A stretch of DNA of 64,000 nt, from NCBI RefSeq assembly GCF_000003195.3, contig NC_012879.2:41298338-41362337 (forward strand), read 5' to 3'. Origin of the DNA: Sorghum bicolor. Lineage: Eukaryota; Streptophyta; Magnoliopsida; Poales; Poaceae. Of the stretch, positions 12,020-23,815 are shown piece by piece (position 1 is the stretch's first letter; each line of letters starts with the position of its first letter). Position numbers and translations under genes: made by a program. The notes under the pieces were generated by a model. That model searched no databases. It was given only the letters and a program-made list of their open reading frames with translations, and was not told the origin of the DNA.

Positions 12020-14150
12020 TGTTGACGGTAGATAACTCCTAATTTTAACCGTCAACTAGACATGAAAATGGATTGTTGGGTATTTTAAACGCAAACAGAA
12101 AAATCCACAAGCGCACGGATACCGATGTAGCTTTCACCCGGGAGTATTCCAGAGTATCGATTTTCCACAGGGAACGTGAGTGTACTAATTAAGATTCAAG
12201 ATCGCCCAAGGATAACTATATAATTATTTTTGGTGGGAAGAGAGGAAGTTTCCTGAGAGTTCTCTAGTTGATCTAAGAATCAAGAATTACTTCAAAGATT
12301 ATTTATTTCAGGACATCAGAACACTAACCACAGAAAGAGATGAGAAGGGGGCTAGGAAGGTCTGACTACGGTCCTACAAACACCGATCCGAACAAGGTGG
12401 AATACGTCGACCGTTAGGGCTGTCACTACCCTAGGGCTACCACAACAATCCGCAGGATTGGGTGCCATTCCAGGTAATTGCAAGACTAAACACCACGTCT
12501 AATCTATTAATTACTACTCTAGCGTTATACAGACTAGAGCACTTGATGCAAGCGGGAATCCAATAAATAACTTGAATGTAAATAAAAGTAATTAAAGAAC
12601 TCAAGAATTATGAATTGAAGAACTTGGAGAACGATGAAGAACGAACCAGTTGCAGCAAAAATATAATGTTGAGGAAGATCCGACAGATCCGGCTCCTCCT
12701 CCGCTCTCCTCTTCTCTCTCCCTATTTTCTAGATTACAACTAGAACTAACTAGAACTAGAACTATAACTAGATGAACTAGAGGGATCCTCTCTACTTGGA
12801 TGAAGAATTGAAACCCTAGCTTTGATTCTGTAGAAGAGGTATGATCTCCAGGGGCCAGGGGGCCTTGCTTATATAGTCTTTCCAGATGAATCTGGGCCGT
12901 CGGATCAAACCAACATTAATCGCACCATTTTCCTTGATCCCTTAGGTCGGTGGAGCATAACCCGCGACACGGGTCCGAATTGGACACTGTAGCTGGGCGA
13001 GCGCCCTAGGGAGTAGGGCGGGCGCCCTGTCCCTGAGCCCTCTCGGCTTCCCGTTCATTCTCGTGGCTTCTGGAGTCTTCTAGATGATAGAAAATTGCGT
13101 GACATGTTAATATCTCTATGTAAACCCGACGTGTGAGCCTTTCTTCCATAATCCGTGATAACCCCCTACAGAAATAGACAAACACCAAAACTTGTGGAAT
13201 TCTGTCAGATAAAACCCTAAGTTTGGGTGTTGGTTGCATTTGGATCCTTTTCCATGATTAGTTGACAGTTAAATGTGAGCATTAAGGACCGTCAACATGG
13301 ATCTATATGCAAAACACCTAGTAGATATAGGGTTATCACTGACATAATTCCACAAGTTTTGGTGTCTATTTCTATAGGGGGTTATCAGAATAAGAATAAA
13401 AGGAGGTCCACATGTCAGATTTACATAGAGAGAATACCTGAAACGTCAACTCAGGAATACTCCAGAAGGTTCGGGAAACCACTTGAAAGGTGGGGCCCAC
13501 CTTCCATAGGGTAGGGGCGGGCGCCCCACCATGTTAGGGGCGGCCGCCTGGAGGCAGAGGCCAATCAGATTCATTCTCGCGGATCAGCCTCCACTGACTT
13601 TGAGGATTAATCTTAAGCACACATTTAAGTCTGTTTGATCTAAGCGTTATGGTTATTCCTAGGGGGTGGAAAGATTAGTACATCGCTAGTTCAAGGTAGA
13701 GGAGGGGTTGGATGCCCCATATAAATACAAGCCTGACCCCCCTGGGGAGTAGCTAATTCTGAAGCTTTAATTCATATTTTCCAGAGAGAATTAGTTAGAG
13801 AGGGGTCCCTCGAATGGATATGTCTCTTTAGGGTTTTAGCAACAAGAGAGGTTGAGAGAGTATAGGTTGGAGATAGAAGTGGAGGAAGCCTGGCCTGTCG
13901 GTGTCTTCTTCCTTGTATCTATGGGATCAAGTCTCCTAACCCGAGGCTTGGTTCTAGAATCATTCGGCAATTCGACTTCTAATACTAGTAAGTTATTGTT
14001 CTTATTGTTCTTTTGTTTATGAGTTTACTTTATTCGCTTGCGCTTGGGAATAGAGTAATCGTTCGTAGTGTAAGCGTCGTGCTTGGTATTATGGTTTTCT
14101 CTTTATCTTTTATCTCATCTTTTCTTTTTTCCTTTTCTTTTCTATCCATA
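12020..14150 (+). repeat. 3' LTR of element F, interrupted by a solo LTR
   Basis: The LTR starts TGTTGACGGT at 12020, right after the polypurine tract. It is interrupted at 12074-13302 by the insertion below and resumes at 13303. A TATA box (CCATATAAATAC, about 13717) is in the plus orientation. A GC-rich box, GGGGCGGGCGCCCC (13514-13527), lies upstream of it. The right end is not clear; about 14150 is where an opposite-facing relative begins. Confidence 0.6.
12074..13297 (-). mobile_element. Solo LTR with perfect 5-bp target duplication TGGAT
   Basis: A 1224-bp LTR starts TGTTGGGTAT and ends GACCGTCAACA. It is flanked by TGGAT at 12069-12073 and TGGAT at 13298-13302. It aligns in the same direction with the LTR at 59504-60874, which is the 3' LTR of a minus-strand element. 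A TATA-like CTATATAAGC reads on the minus strand near 12870. No internal sequence is attached, so it is the product of LTR-LTR recombination after insertion. Confidence 0.85.
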
Positions 14151-14164
14151 TGGATAACCCAAAT

Positions 14165-14576
14165 TCCACGCCCTTGGATCAAACCGACTTAAACGTGCGC
14201 TTAAGATTAATCCTCAAAGTCAGTGGAGGCAGGATCCCCGAGGTTCACCCTCATTGGCTAAAAGCCCTAGGCGGCCGCCCGTGATAGGGTGGGGCGCCCG
14301 CCCCTGCCTTATGGCAGGTGGGCCCCACCTTTCAGGAGGTGTCTTCGTGAACCTTCTGGAGTATTCGTGAGTTGACGTTTCACGTGTTCTCTCTATGTAA
14401 ATCTGACATGTGGACCTCCTTTTGTTCTTATTCTAATAACCCCCTACAGAAATAGAGAATCACCAAAACTTGTGGAATTCTGTTAGTGATAACCCCTATA
14501 GCTAGATAGTATTCTCATTTAAGTCCTTTCTCTTGCTATGTTGATGGTTAAAAAGAGTACTTATCGACCGTCAACA
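14165..14576 (-). repeat. Partial LTR, opposite orientation to the F LTR
   Basis: Read on the minus strand from 14576 (TGTTGACGGTCGATAAG...), this is the U3 end of an LTR closely related to the F LTR and to 45120-46072. It contains the GGGGCGCCCGCCCC box at 14291-14304. The U5 side is missing. No polypurine tract lies beside 14576, so it is a fragment. Confidence 0.65.
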
Positions 14577-15572
14577 TCGACAAAATAAACTTATCAGCAA
14601 AAATAGTCGATCAACTGAAGGATACAGAGAGGATGGACTTACTAGCAATGGTAGAGTCTAACTCTCCTAATTGTTCCTTGGTTCGGGCCAAGGATCCCTT
14701 GATGTTCTCCAAACCACCTCCAGAGCATTGAGCTAGGACCTCTTGCACTCCTCGAAGTAGATGTTCTGGGATACTCTAAGACGCCTAAGAAAATCCTAGG
14801 CATCTTTTTTGCCGAAGATGGCATTGTGGTTGGGGCGTCTTCATGGCCAATCAACTCCGAGCCCGCCTAGCTCGCCTCAGCTGTCTGGTTCACAGCAGCC
14901 TCCTCAAAGGCCACTACCATCGGAGGCAGTGGATGCTAAACTTCACGGATAGGATGGCTAGGGCCTGCCCTAGGATCAGCTTGGGGGGCAGGGCTACAAG
15001 AAAATAGAGGATGAGTAACATGAGATTGAATGAAGACTATATTGCTAATTTACTTGTTCAAGCGCTTGCGCTACATAGAGTTCGCTTCTTCTAAAGAAGG
15101 TGATACCAGGCACTTGCCTCTGTTGTCTGCCATCGGGAAAGAAGTTAGGGCTTTTGGAAGGAGGCGAAAGACTTGGAGGTTGAAAGGATGAAGATACGAG
15201 TCTGATGGTTGTGTGCTCTTACCCCCAGGGCTTCGGTATTATTTATAATTGGGTAAGTGGAAGGTGAAGCGGCGAATAGTTAATCCCTTAGGGGGAGTGG
15301 ATCGGCTATCTTAAGGATGGTTCCTCTATTCAGGGTGAGTGGATCGGCTAAAGTTGAAACCGGCTATCTTAAGGATTGTTCCACTATTCAGGGTGAGTAG
15401 ATCGGCTAAAGTTGAAACGTCTCCGCTATCTTAGGAATGTGGGGCAGCGAAGGATTGCTGATCGACTTAATTACGGCCGTGAAAAGCTTCAGTAATGGAT
15501 CAGCTAGCTTTGCTGATGGAAGTTTTGACTTATCCAGATTCAGTTGATATTGATGATAAGTTCTCAATAGGA
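14577..15572 (+). mobile_element. Internal 3' region of Tat element C, non-coding part
   Basis: This interval lies between the LTR fragment and the antisense frame of element C. It carries a minus-strand coiled-coil-like scrap (14642-14854) and a tandem repeat. No integrase or other pol domain is present, so the body of C is lost to the left. Confidence 0.45.
15295..15435. repeat. Tandem repeat, about 58-bp unit, 2.5 copies
   Basis: Three successive copies begin GAGTGGATCGGCT, GAGTGGATCGGCT and GAGTAGATCGGCT. The first lacks a 16-bp piece (AAAGTTGAAACCGGCT-like) present in the second, and the third is cut short. Confidence 0.7.
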
Positions 15573-17600
15573 CTATATGTTTACTGAAAAAGGGAAGTCA
15601 AATTTAAATAGATAATTTAGAGCCGAAAGCCTAATGCTATCTACTTCGGCTATTTGTTGCTGATCTTCTTCAGCTGATCCTAGAATCTTGGCTTTTTTCT
15701 CCTGCTTGATCTTGTCTAGTTTGGTCTTCAGACTTGCCATGTTTTTTCTTCTGATCAGCTAAAGATGCAGGGATCTTGGATAAGGCTTCTTCCTTCTATT
15801 TGATTTTTTCATCAACAATCTTTAGTCTAGTTAATAGTAGATTTCTTTCTTCACTGAGAGCAGCTAATTCTTTGTTGATCTTAGCAGGGGATTCTTTGGG
15901 AAGATCGACTGTTTTCTTGACTGATAAGATTTCTTGGATGCATTAGCCTTCAGCAGCAGTTGAGTTCTTCTGAGCTTCTCGAGCTGCTAATCTGGATTGA
16001 GCACTGAAGAATTTAGGGCCATTGCCTTCCAAGAATGCAGCCGACTGAATAATCTCTTTTAAGGAAGAAGGGAGATCATCCTTGATTTGGTTAAAAATGT
16101 CTCTGATAGACCCTGCATCTTGTATTAGAACTGAGATATCTAGCTCAAGATGAGTGATCAACCTCTACAGTTGAGCTTTGATATAATCAGACAACATTAG
16201 AGGTGTATCTTCTAAGACCAAGATTGTCTCTTCATCAAGGTATTTGTCCAAAGAAAATGGTAAATAAGGTGAAGAAGCTTGCTCTTGTATTATAATAAAT
16301 AAATTGGCGTTCATCAGAAGTTATCGCTAGATAAGAATAAGTATTTTAACATACCTGGTCTACTGGAACTATGTCGAGACTAGGAATAGCCGATGAATCT
16401 ACTTCAAGGAGTTAAAGATCTGAGTTTATAAAGATAAGTTAGTATTAGCAAAAGGATTTATCCTATCGGATATTATTTGATATTACCTGAAGAAGCTTCT
16501 GGGATGATGTCTAGGTTGGGGTTGACATCCTCATCACTACTAGAAAAGTATAAACCAGCTAGAGGATTAGGAATTTCAGGTCGCTTTTCAGCAGCAATTT
16601 TTTGAACAAAATCCTAAGAAAGATCAAGGGTTAGCTGATGTATAGATATAATATATAATTGCAAATTGGTAGAAGGGTTACCTCAGTGGCTGCGTTAGCT
16701 AAAGACTTAAGCTGTTTGGAAGAAGTAGCATTGATTTTCTTTGAAGTTGTCTTCTGACATATAGTTGATTGTTTTCTTTTAAGTTTGATGATTGGTTGAT
16801 CATCAAGGAAATCTAATGCTGGCTTTTTCATTAAGGCCTTCAAAGAGGGTGCATCACAGCCCAATCTTGGGTCAGGGCACCATAAGTCATAGTTCACTAG
16901 TGGAGGAGTCAGGCCAACAAGATCCTACAGGGAATTAAAATGTGTATATATGAGTGTTTCATGAAGTGTGGAATTCTGAAAATTTAAATGTGTGAAAACC
17001 ATACCATAGGTGCAGCTTGAAAATCTAGATCTAAGGAGAAGCAATAAACAGACACTGCTTCACTGAAAATGTGCTGACTCCACTCTTGCCACAAGTGATC
17101 AAAAGTTGTGGAAGTAAAAGGGATACATTTCAATCCACTAATAGCTTCTGGCAATAGAGATTGTTCAACAAAGAAGGATTCTGTTGTACTCTATTCCAGT
17201 GGTGAGGTTTCCCTTGGCTTCACTTTATCAGCAAAGAATAGGGCTGGGGGTAACTGGCCAAAGCCCATCTGCCTGGCCACTATTGAAGGGTAGAAGAACT
17301 CATAAGAAGTTGGAGGTTTTTCCCTGCCATGCCTGATTTCAACTAGTAGCAAACTTATCCATACCAAGTGACTTAGAATTTTTAATTCCTCATGATCACT
17401 ATAGATAGTTTGAAATCTGAAATACGCTGGGAGTTCAAATTCTGGAGTGTCTGGATAAACAAACCACTCTAAAGCTGCCTTTGGAGAATTTCTATAGCAG
17501 AGCTTGATGGATGAGGTTGGATCGTGCAGAGATTTGGTGGATTATGCGGGTTTCAAATTTTTGAATGGAATCACTTGGAGAGAAACCCTAGATTTTAAGC
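15573..17600 (-). pseudogene. Antisense extra ORF of Tat element C (PMD type), decayed
   Basis: The gene is read on the minus strand and split by introns. At about 17480-17200 a stretch reads TSYEFFYPSIVARQMGFGQL..., matching the C-terminal half of the plant-mobile-domain-like frame in element B (LTYEFYNPSALARQLAFGQL). The N-terminal half of that domain is absent. Exon 16897-16683 ends at a good donor and corresponds to the basic linker exon of B. Residues coded at 16161-15943 and 15730-15573 form the coiled-coil tail, ending at the TAG at 15573-15575; its last stretch (IRLSALNYL) parallels IRLRAISTI in B. Several stops and missing exons make it a pseudogene. Its neighbours are the polypurine tract and 3' LTR of C. 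Confidence 0.65.
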
Positions 17601-17701
17601 CCTATAAACGGAGAAGATAAAGGAGGAAACGGAGTAATCAATGTGTCCGTATCGGTTTTGATCGAGTAATTAGCAATTTTGGAATAAAATCAATTTTATC
17701 A

Positions 17702-17718
17702 CAAAATTGGGGGGCATG
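17702..17718 (+). promoter_or_regulatory. Polypurine tract of element C
   Basis: CAAAATTGGGGGGCATG directly precedes the LTR start TGTTAATCCC. The same tract (AAATTGGGGGGCATG) precedes the 3' LTR of element B on the other strand. That supports both boundaries and the relationship. Confidence 0.75.
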
Positions 17719-19121
17719 TGTTAATCCCAAAATTTGACAAGTCAAGGAACTGCCTGTGAGCCTGCTTCGTGAAAGGAGGGACATCTGGATAAGTGAACGA
17801 CTAAACGAAAGCGTGGATAAAAATAGTCGATTAGAGGGAAGATGAATCAAGGCAAGACGTGGAAGACGTGTCGGGTTCCGTTATGAAAGGAAAGTTGGAG
17901 TCCAGATTACCTTTTTGACATAGTCGTGTTAGGACACAAGACTAGGTTTCCAGGCTATAAATATTAGGAACCGGATCCTTGTAAGAATATACACAATCAT
18001 AATATAAACTGTTTCCGGTTTCGGCTACCAACCGTAGAAGTAGGAATACTAGTAGATCTTGATGAGACTTTCCACAAATCGAGCTGGATCGGTTGATTTT
18101 GACCTTCGGTTTGCTTGTAAGTATTGTCATGGTTCATGTTTAGTTTGTCATGGCTGTATCATTTGAACTCATGTCAAACTCAATTTTGAACTAGTTATCG
18201 ACTTGAATTGTATTTGTAAGGCTGTATTGTTTCAATCTCTTATGAATGTCAGTTCGAGTTAGTTATCGGCTCTATTAAATTGGCAATTTAATAGATTCAT
18301 TAAGTTACCAATATTGATCAGAGATAAATGTTTTATTGTAATAATATTTTGCCCAATCAAGATTCAACGGGTTAGTTTGAATTTCAAGTCTAAACGCTTG
18401 CTGTAAACCCTAAGTAAACCATAATCATCAAGCAAAATTAAGATAACTAACATGTTAGTCTTGATTGTTACATGCAGCGTGTTCGAGATATTTACTTTAT
18501 TATGATTAATATGGTAATTAAAGCTAAATCTAGTTACAATAAAGTTGATAGATCTTGTTCGTGCTTCATGGACCCTGTATCGGCTAAATAGCCGATACAG
18601 TTAAGCTTAAACAAATAGTGCACGTGTGTGAATCTGATTATGATATTAAATAAACTAGTAACTCATGTTAAATTTATTGAAGCTCGTTGGCCATTAGACC
18701 AGGTGAACATAAAATTAATATGACTATAAAAGTAATTTATTAGAACCGCAGGCCTTTAGGCCAGTTTTAATGAATTATTGTCTATTTAATGGATAAGAGG
18801 ACAAATACACGTAAACTATCTCTTACACACATATAAGCGTACCGGCTAAATAGCCGATCCAATTATTTTACCCGTAGACGTGATCTTTCGATGAAATAAC
18901 AAAGGTTATCATGCATCGTCTTTAGGAGTTGACTCTTTAGTCAATTTTCTCTAATTAAAGGTTTTTTAAAGCCATATATTTTGGAACTGTCCGGCCACAA
19001 CCGGTAGGTTCCACAATTCGACGTTTGTATCTTTTCCTTGTCAATTTCAGTTCAAATTAACTGGAACGCCTCGGAATCAAATCACTAAGCTCATGCATCG
19101 AGGCTTAGGAGATCTAGAACT
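17719..19121 (+). repeat. 3' LTR of Tat element C, split by insertion of element B
   Basis: The LTR starts TGTTAATCCC at 17719 after the polypurine tract. A TATA box (GGCTATAAATATT, about 17953) is in the plus orientation. The word TCGGCTA/TAGCCGA recurs. The LTR is cut at 19121 by element B and continues at 45051. A probable end is ...CACCAACA at 45119, giving about 1.47 kb; the end is inferred. Confidence 0.7.
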
Positions 19122-19837
19122 TGTTGATGCAAAATTAATCTACAAACACAAAGGGCTAATACCCGATTCAAACGTTAAGGCGTGCCAGCCGATTTGTTCT
19201 TACTATCGGCAAAAGTGATAACTCGAATACTTTGGTCCCGACAACAGCGATGCGCCCGGACGTCACGGCCAAGAGGTATTCACGCGGAACTCGAGAATAC
19301 GCCGAACTTAAGTCGACGAATTCCTAAGAACTCGTAATAAAAAGGAAAAGTATGACGAAGTCGTCGAAAAAGTAGATGCTGGAATATGAGTAAAAACTTG
19401 TGTTTGATTGATTGATAGATTGATCATTACAAGGCCCTAGGGTCTACATTTATACCCTGCTCAAAGAGTTACAATCAGACACGACTAGGACTTGAATTCC
19501 AAATTAAACAGAATCCATATACAAAACGAATTTAAATAACTAAGGAAAACATAAAGCTACCCCCTCGTAACCGACCAGGACACCGCCACAGATCAATCGG
19601 CAACCTCTACGCTTTCCTTCAGTGTCATCGACAGACTTCCTGTTATGGCCATCGACAAGCATTTATATTGATCATCGGTAAGAGCACGTCACCACCTCTG
19701 GACTTAGTCATATTCAATCATCTCTTCATCGGTAACTATCCTCATCGGCAACTCTTTTGCAGACCAATTACCGTTGCTCCACCTGCCGATCCATACTCTA
19801 CAGGTCCCTGGGTACGTGTCCAAAAACGGTGTCAACA
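19122..19837 (-). repeat. 3' LTR of element B
   Basis: A 716-bp LTR has TGTTGATGC at its plus-strand start and GGTGTCAACA at its end. On the minus strand it carries a TATA box (GGTATAAATGTAG, about 19446-19458). It is paired with 44334-45045. Confidence 0.93.
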
Positions 19838-19853
19838 CATGCCCCCCAATTTC
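19838..19853 (-). promoter_or_regulatory. Polypurine tract of element B
   Basis: The minus strand reads GAAATTGGGGGGCATG immediately before the LTR. It primes plus-strand synthesis in the replication cycle and fixes the orientation of the element. Confidence 0.8.
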
Positions 19854-20239
19854 GAAGTATAAAATCATTAATGCTCCAAAATTTTCTGCAGTAATGATGC
19901 CTTTCCGTAATTAATTCTCCCAATTTGGTAACCGACCGTTCAAATCTGAACAACCTTGGCCCGATTTTCCTGCAGATTCCTCGAATTCCTCAACCTCCTA
20001 AACCAGATCTCTCCACTTTATGCGCCCATCGGTAATATTACCGTTAGAGGAAACTGCCGATGGACCGACCAAGAGATCTTGTACAGCGAAATATCTCCAA
20101 AATCATGACCGCTTGCTGTCAAATCACCTGCGCAATCCCTTGATTACCGTGCGAACAATTACCATATCCACATGAGCACCCTCAGATTTCACGGATGCGG
20201 CAAAGAGATAAGTCAAATTTGCCCTTGCCCGTTTTGTCT

Positions 20240-20247
20240 TATAAATA
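20240..20247 (+). promoter_or_regulatory. TATA box upstream of the antisense ORF of element B
   Basis: TATAAATA lies 157 bp upstream of the ATG at 20397, on the strand opposite to gag-pol. The position fits a dedicated core promoter with a leader of about 125 nt. No expression evidence is available. Confidence 0.5.
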
Positions 20248-20396
20248 CTTCCTTCTCGGGTACTCCTTCTCCATCGCATCATTCTACAGCCCAAACTCTG
20301 CTTTCCTGGCGGCGGCACTGTTCAAGGACTTCAAGAACTCCAGCAAGAACTTCCTCCAACAACCCCCAATTTTTCGATCTTCTTCCCTGCGAGGAG

Positions 20397-23300
20397 ATGA
20401 CCATCAACTTCGTCGTTGCTGAGGTCAGCATACTGCCCCTTCTTCTGCACTTTTACTATACCCCTGTTCATCCGCAATCTGTCTTACCGAATCTTTTTCT
20501 TTTTGTTCATCTTTTCACTCCCAAAAACTTCTAGGATTTGGCCGATAAGATCATTATTCCTACCAATCAACCCTATCTCCAATGCCTTGGTCCACTAGGA
20601 AACTTGGATCCCACCGATCTTATAAATGTAGAGACAAATAGAATCCCTTTTAGAGCCAAGAATTTTTCTCTAGATCTATGGAAAGATGCCTTCCGCTCCT
20701 AGCCCAGTCCTACCAAGGGATGGAAGGATTGGTTTCTGAGAGTCAGTAACTCAAATGAGGTCCAATGGGGTGAACGGAAATTAGACCAGTGCATTAGATT
20801 GTCCCTTGCCGATATGGAGAGAAACGAGTCACTGTTAATTGCTGCCTCATATTTCTGGTCAAATACACTCAATGCTTTTATGTTTTGGCCATGGCCCTAC
20901 TTCTCCTACACTTGCTGATGTGCTTATGCTCACCGGTTTAGATATATCCACTGCCGATACCACCCGTCTGTTTGACACCAAACCTAGTGCTAAGGTGTAA
21001 ACTTGTTCTATCGATGGTTGGTTAGGGTACATTCAGAAGTACCGTAGAGCAGGACCTGTCAGTATAAAGGAGCAGACCACCTTCCTAAATATGTGGCTAG
21101 ATAAGTTTGTATTCTGTGATCGATCGGCAGGGCCAACTTCTGTCTACCTATCGGTAGCAGAAAGATTAGCTAATTGTGGCCGATTTCCCCTCGGCCGATA
21201 CCTGCTCGGCTCTGCTTATCACCTCCTCCACCAGGTAGCCAAGAAACTATTGCTTGGTCAATCCATCGGCAACTTAGGAGGTCCCTGGTGGTTCATCAAT
21301 ATGTGGCTTAGTCTCCACATGCACAAGAGCCTTGAGTTCGACCTCTTTGCACAACGCTTCCCTTGGGATATAGCCGAAGATCACGAACTGGATGAAGAAG
21401 AATCGGCTACTCGTTCCCCTCTGAAATTTGGCGAAGCTGCCATAGTTTTACCTGGCACAGGTGGTAACGCAGACCAGGTTAGCCGATTCTTCCAAACTCT
21501 GTATGAGGGTCTGACCAGAGAACAACGAGCATGGATGCCTTATGAAGATCCAGACACCAGATTCCCCCTGACTTTCCACCCCTTCAACGATGCTCTCAAC
21601 AAGGACCGTGAGGTGATGATGGCAATTATCACTCCAAGAGCCATACCGGTGAACTTCTTTGGCAGTGGGAAAACTTCTAATCTGACATATGAGTTTTACA
21701 ATCCATCGGCACTAGCTCGTCAACTGGCTTTCGGCCAACTGCCGATTACACTTTGCTACGCCGATGCGATAAAACCGAGGGAGATCATCACCAACCATTT
21801 GGAATGGATCAGGGTGGCCCAACTTCCACCAAATGCCGATACAGATGTTGATCTATCGGCTTGGATTCCAGCTCTCTTCATCACTCAGGCATACAAACAG
21901 TGGTGGGAAGAATGGAAAGAACACCTATTTTGCAGATCGGCTCTCACGTGCCGTGGCATGATCGACCCCCAGTACAAGGTTACTGACAACACTGTAAGTA
22001 CTTTAATACCGATGCTTCAATCCCTTTACTGTATTTTTCCATAGGTAATTCACATTCTTTGTCATATGCAGGTCGATGATTCACCACCATTGGTCAGCAG
22101 GAGTGGTAAGCCGATTGAGCTCCTTCCATCGGGCCCGATCTCTTTGATCGGCAACAACGCTCCAACCTTGGCTGCTAGAATGCATCGAGGTGTGCGTCTC
22201 AAGAAAGTTACCACCAAGCGGGCAAAGACATCCCCATCGGTAGCTGCCTCTACCTTAGCACAAGCCTTCAAGGTAAACTTTCGAATTCTTCTACTCATAC
22301 CGATTTCATTCTTATACCTATTACACTTGTACTCATAAACTTCTCATTGTTGTATCAGCATACCGGTACATCGGCAAAGATTAGAATTATGACTGCCGAT
22401 GCCCCCCTAGCCCAGTCAACCGAAGAGAAAAGGTCCCAAGAGTACCAGATCACAAGCGAAGCGCCAGAGAACAACAACGCCTCCCCCTCCTCCAAGGTCA
22501 CCGATCCCGGTGGAATCGTCTCCCTCTTCTCTAGAAGCCCAAATACAACAAGTACCATCTCCTCCTCAGCCACAGGAAGAACCCCAAACAGAAGAACCCC
22601 AGCCAGAAGAACCTCAGCCAGAAGAAACATCGGCTGATGTACACAAGCAGACTGTCGATCCAGCAAGCTTAATCATAGCATCGGTAGTTTCCTCGATTCA
22701 GACTAGTACCGCACCTCCTCAAGGTAACATACTTTCTATTTACTGCCGATGAACCCACTTTTTCCAATTTGTAATTACCTCTGTTATCTCTCAGCTGACA
22801 TAGTCTCATCGGCAATCCCAGCCGATCAGCCTGTGGTTCCATCGGCTTCAACTAGTCAGAGGCGAGAGATAGCTCTGAATCAAGTAAGTTACCCGATCTT
22901 TATTTTTATTATTATCAGCACTTGATCACAAAATAACTTATTCTGTCTCCTTTTTCAGGAACAAGATTCTCCCGACAGCCTGTTCTCCTTCGCCATCGAG
23001 ATCTCTGAGGATGAAGGCGAGGAAGCAAGTTCTTCTCGAGCAGTTGGAATCTCATCGGCGGAGATTAGAGCAAAGCTGGCGGATCTGTCAGCCCTTCTAC
23101 ATCAAGATACAGCGCAATTGGTCGATGACTCTGATCCAGCCAAAGTTCTGTTCAAAGCTCTCAGAGGTCAAATCCCTGCCGATGCCGAGGAGGTTCTTTT
23201 TCAGGCTGCACACTTAGAGAGTCGTCAGCTGCAGTATCAAAAGGCTGCCCAGCGTCTTGCCGATAGAGGTGCTCACGCTCAGCTCTCAGAGGTGATGATG

Positions 23301-23654
23301 AGAGTGAAGCTCCTTGCCGATGAGAAGCATAAGAGCATCGGCATTCTGAAATCCTCAGGAGATGTACTGAAGCAAAAGATCTCTGATCTATCGGCGAGAA
23401 GGGAAGCTCTGTTGGCTGAACTCAGACAAGTGGAAGAAGCTCTGTCCCAAGCTCAACAGGAAGAAGGCTAACTGCCTGAAGCAACCAAGACTCTTGAACA
23501 AGAGTGAAACATCCAGGCCCGTAAAGCACTGCAGATGAAGAAGAAACTAAAGCCAGTGGAAGGCTCTGCCGATGACGACGTGAAGGAGATAGAAGAAGCC
23601 AACCAGATCCGTCTGCGCGCTATATCGACGATCCAGGCTTTATTAAACATATGA
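20397..23654 (+). pseudogene. Antisense extra ORF of element B (plant mobile domain type), multi-exon, broken
   Basis: Splice sites give exons at 20397-20423, 20535-21993, 22072-22272, 22359-22723, 22795-22883 and 22959-23654. The second exon carries the aminotransferase-like plant mobile domain (PMD). Recognisable parts are LSLADMERNESLLIAASYFW, PTLADVLMLTGLDIS and the tail LTYEFYNPSALARQLAFGQL. A basic linker, a Glu-Pro-Gln-rich linker (EEPQPEEPQPEE) and a coiled-coil tail follow. Lesions are a TAG at 20700-20702, a one-base insertion in the T-run near 20875, a TAA near 20998, a frame disturbance in exon 4, and stops at 23469 and 23505 before the likely original end at 23652-23654. It converges with the integrase end 161 bp away. 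Its function in the element is unknown. Confidence 0.75.
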
Positions 23655-23815
23655 ACTCTTCATCGGCGGCGTGCTTTGCTTATTTCTTCTAATCATTTTG
23701 GTCCAGCCGATAGGACTGTTATCGGCATCCCTTTAAAACATTAAGTTTGGCCCTAGATACACTTTTAATTCAGCCGATAAGAATGTTATCGGCACTTAAA
23801 CTTTCATGCATCAAG

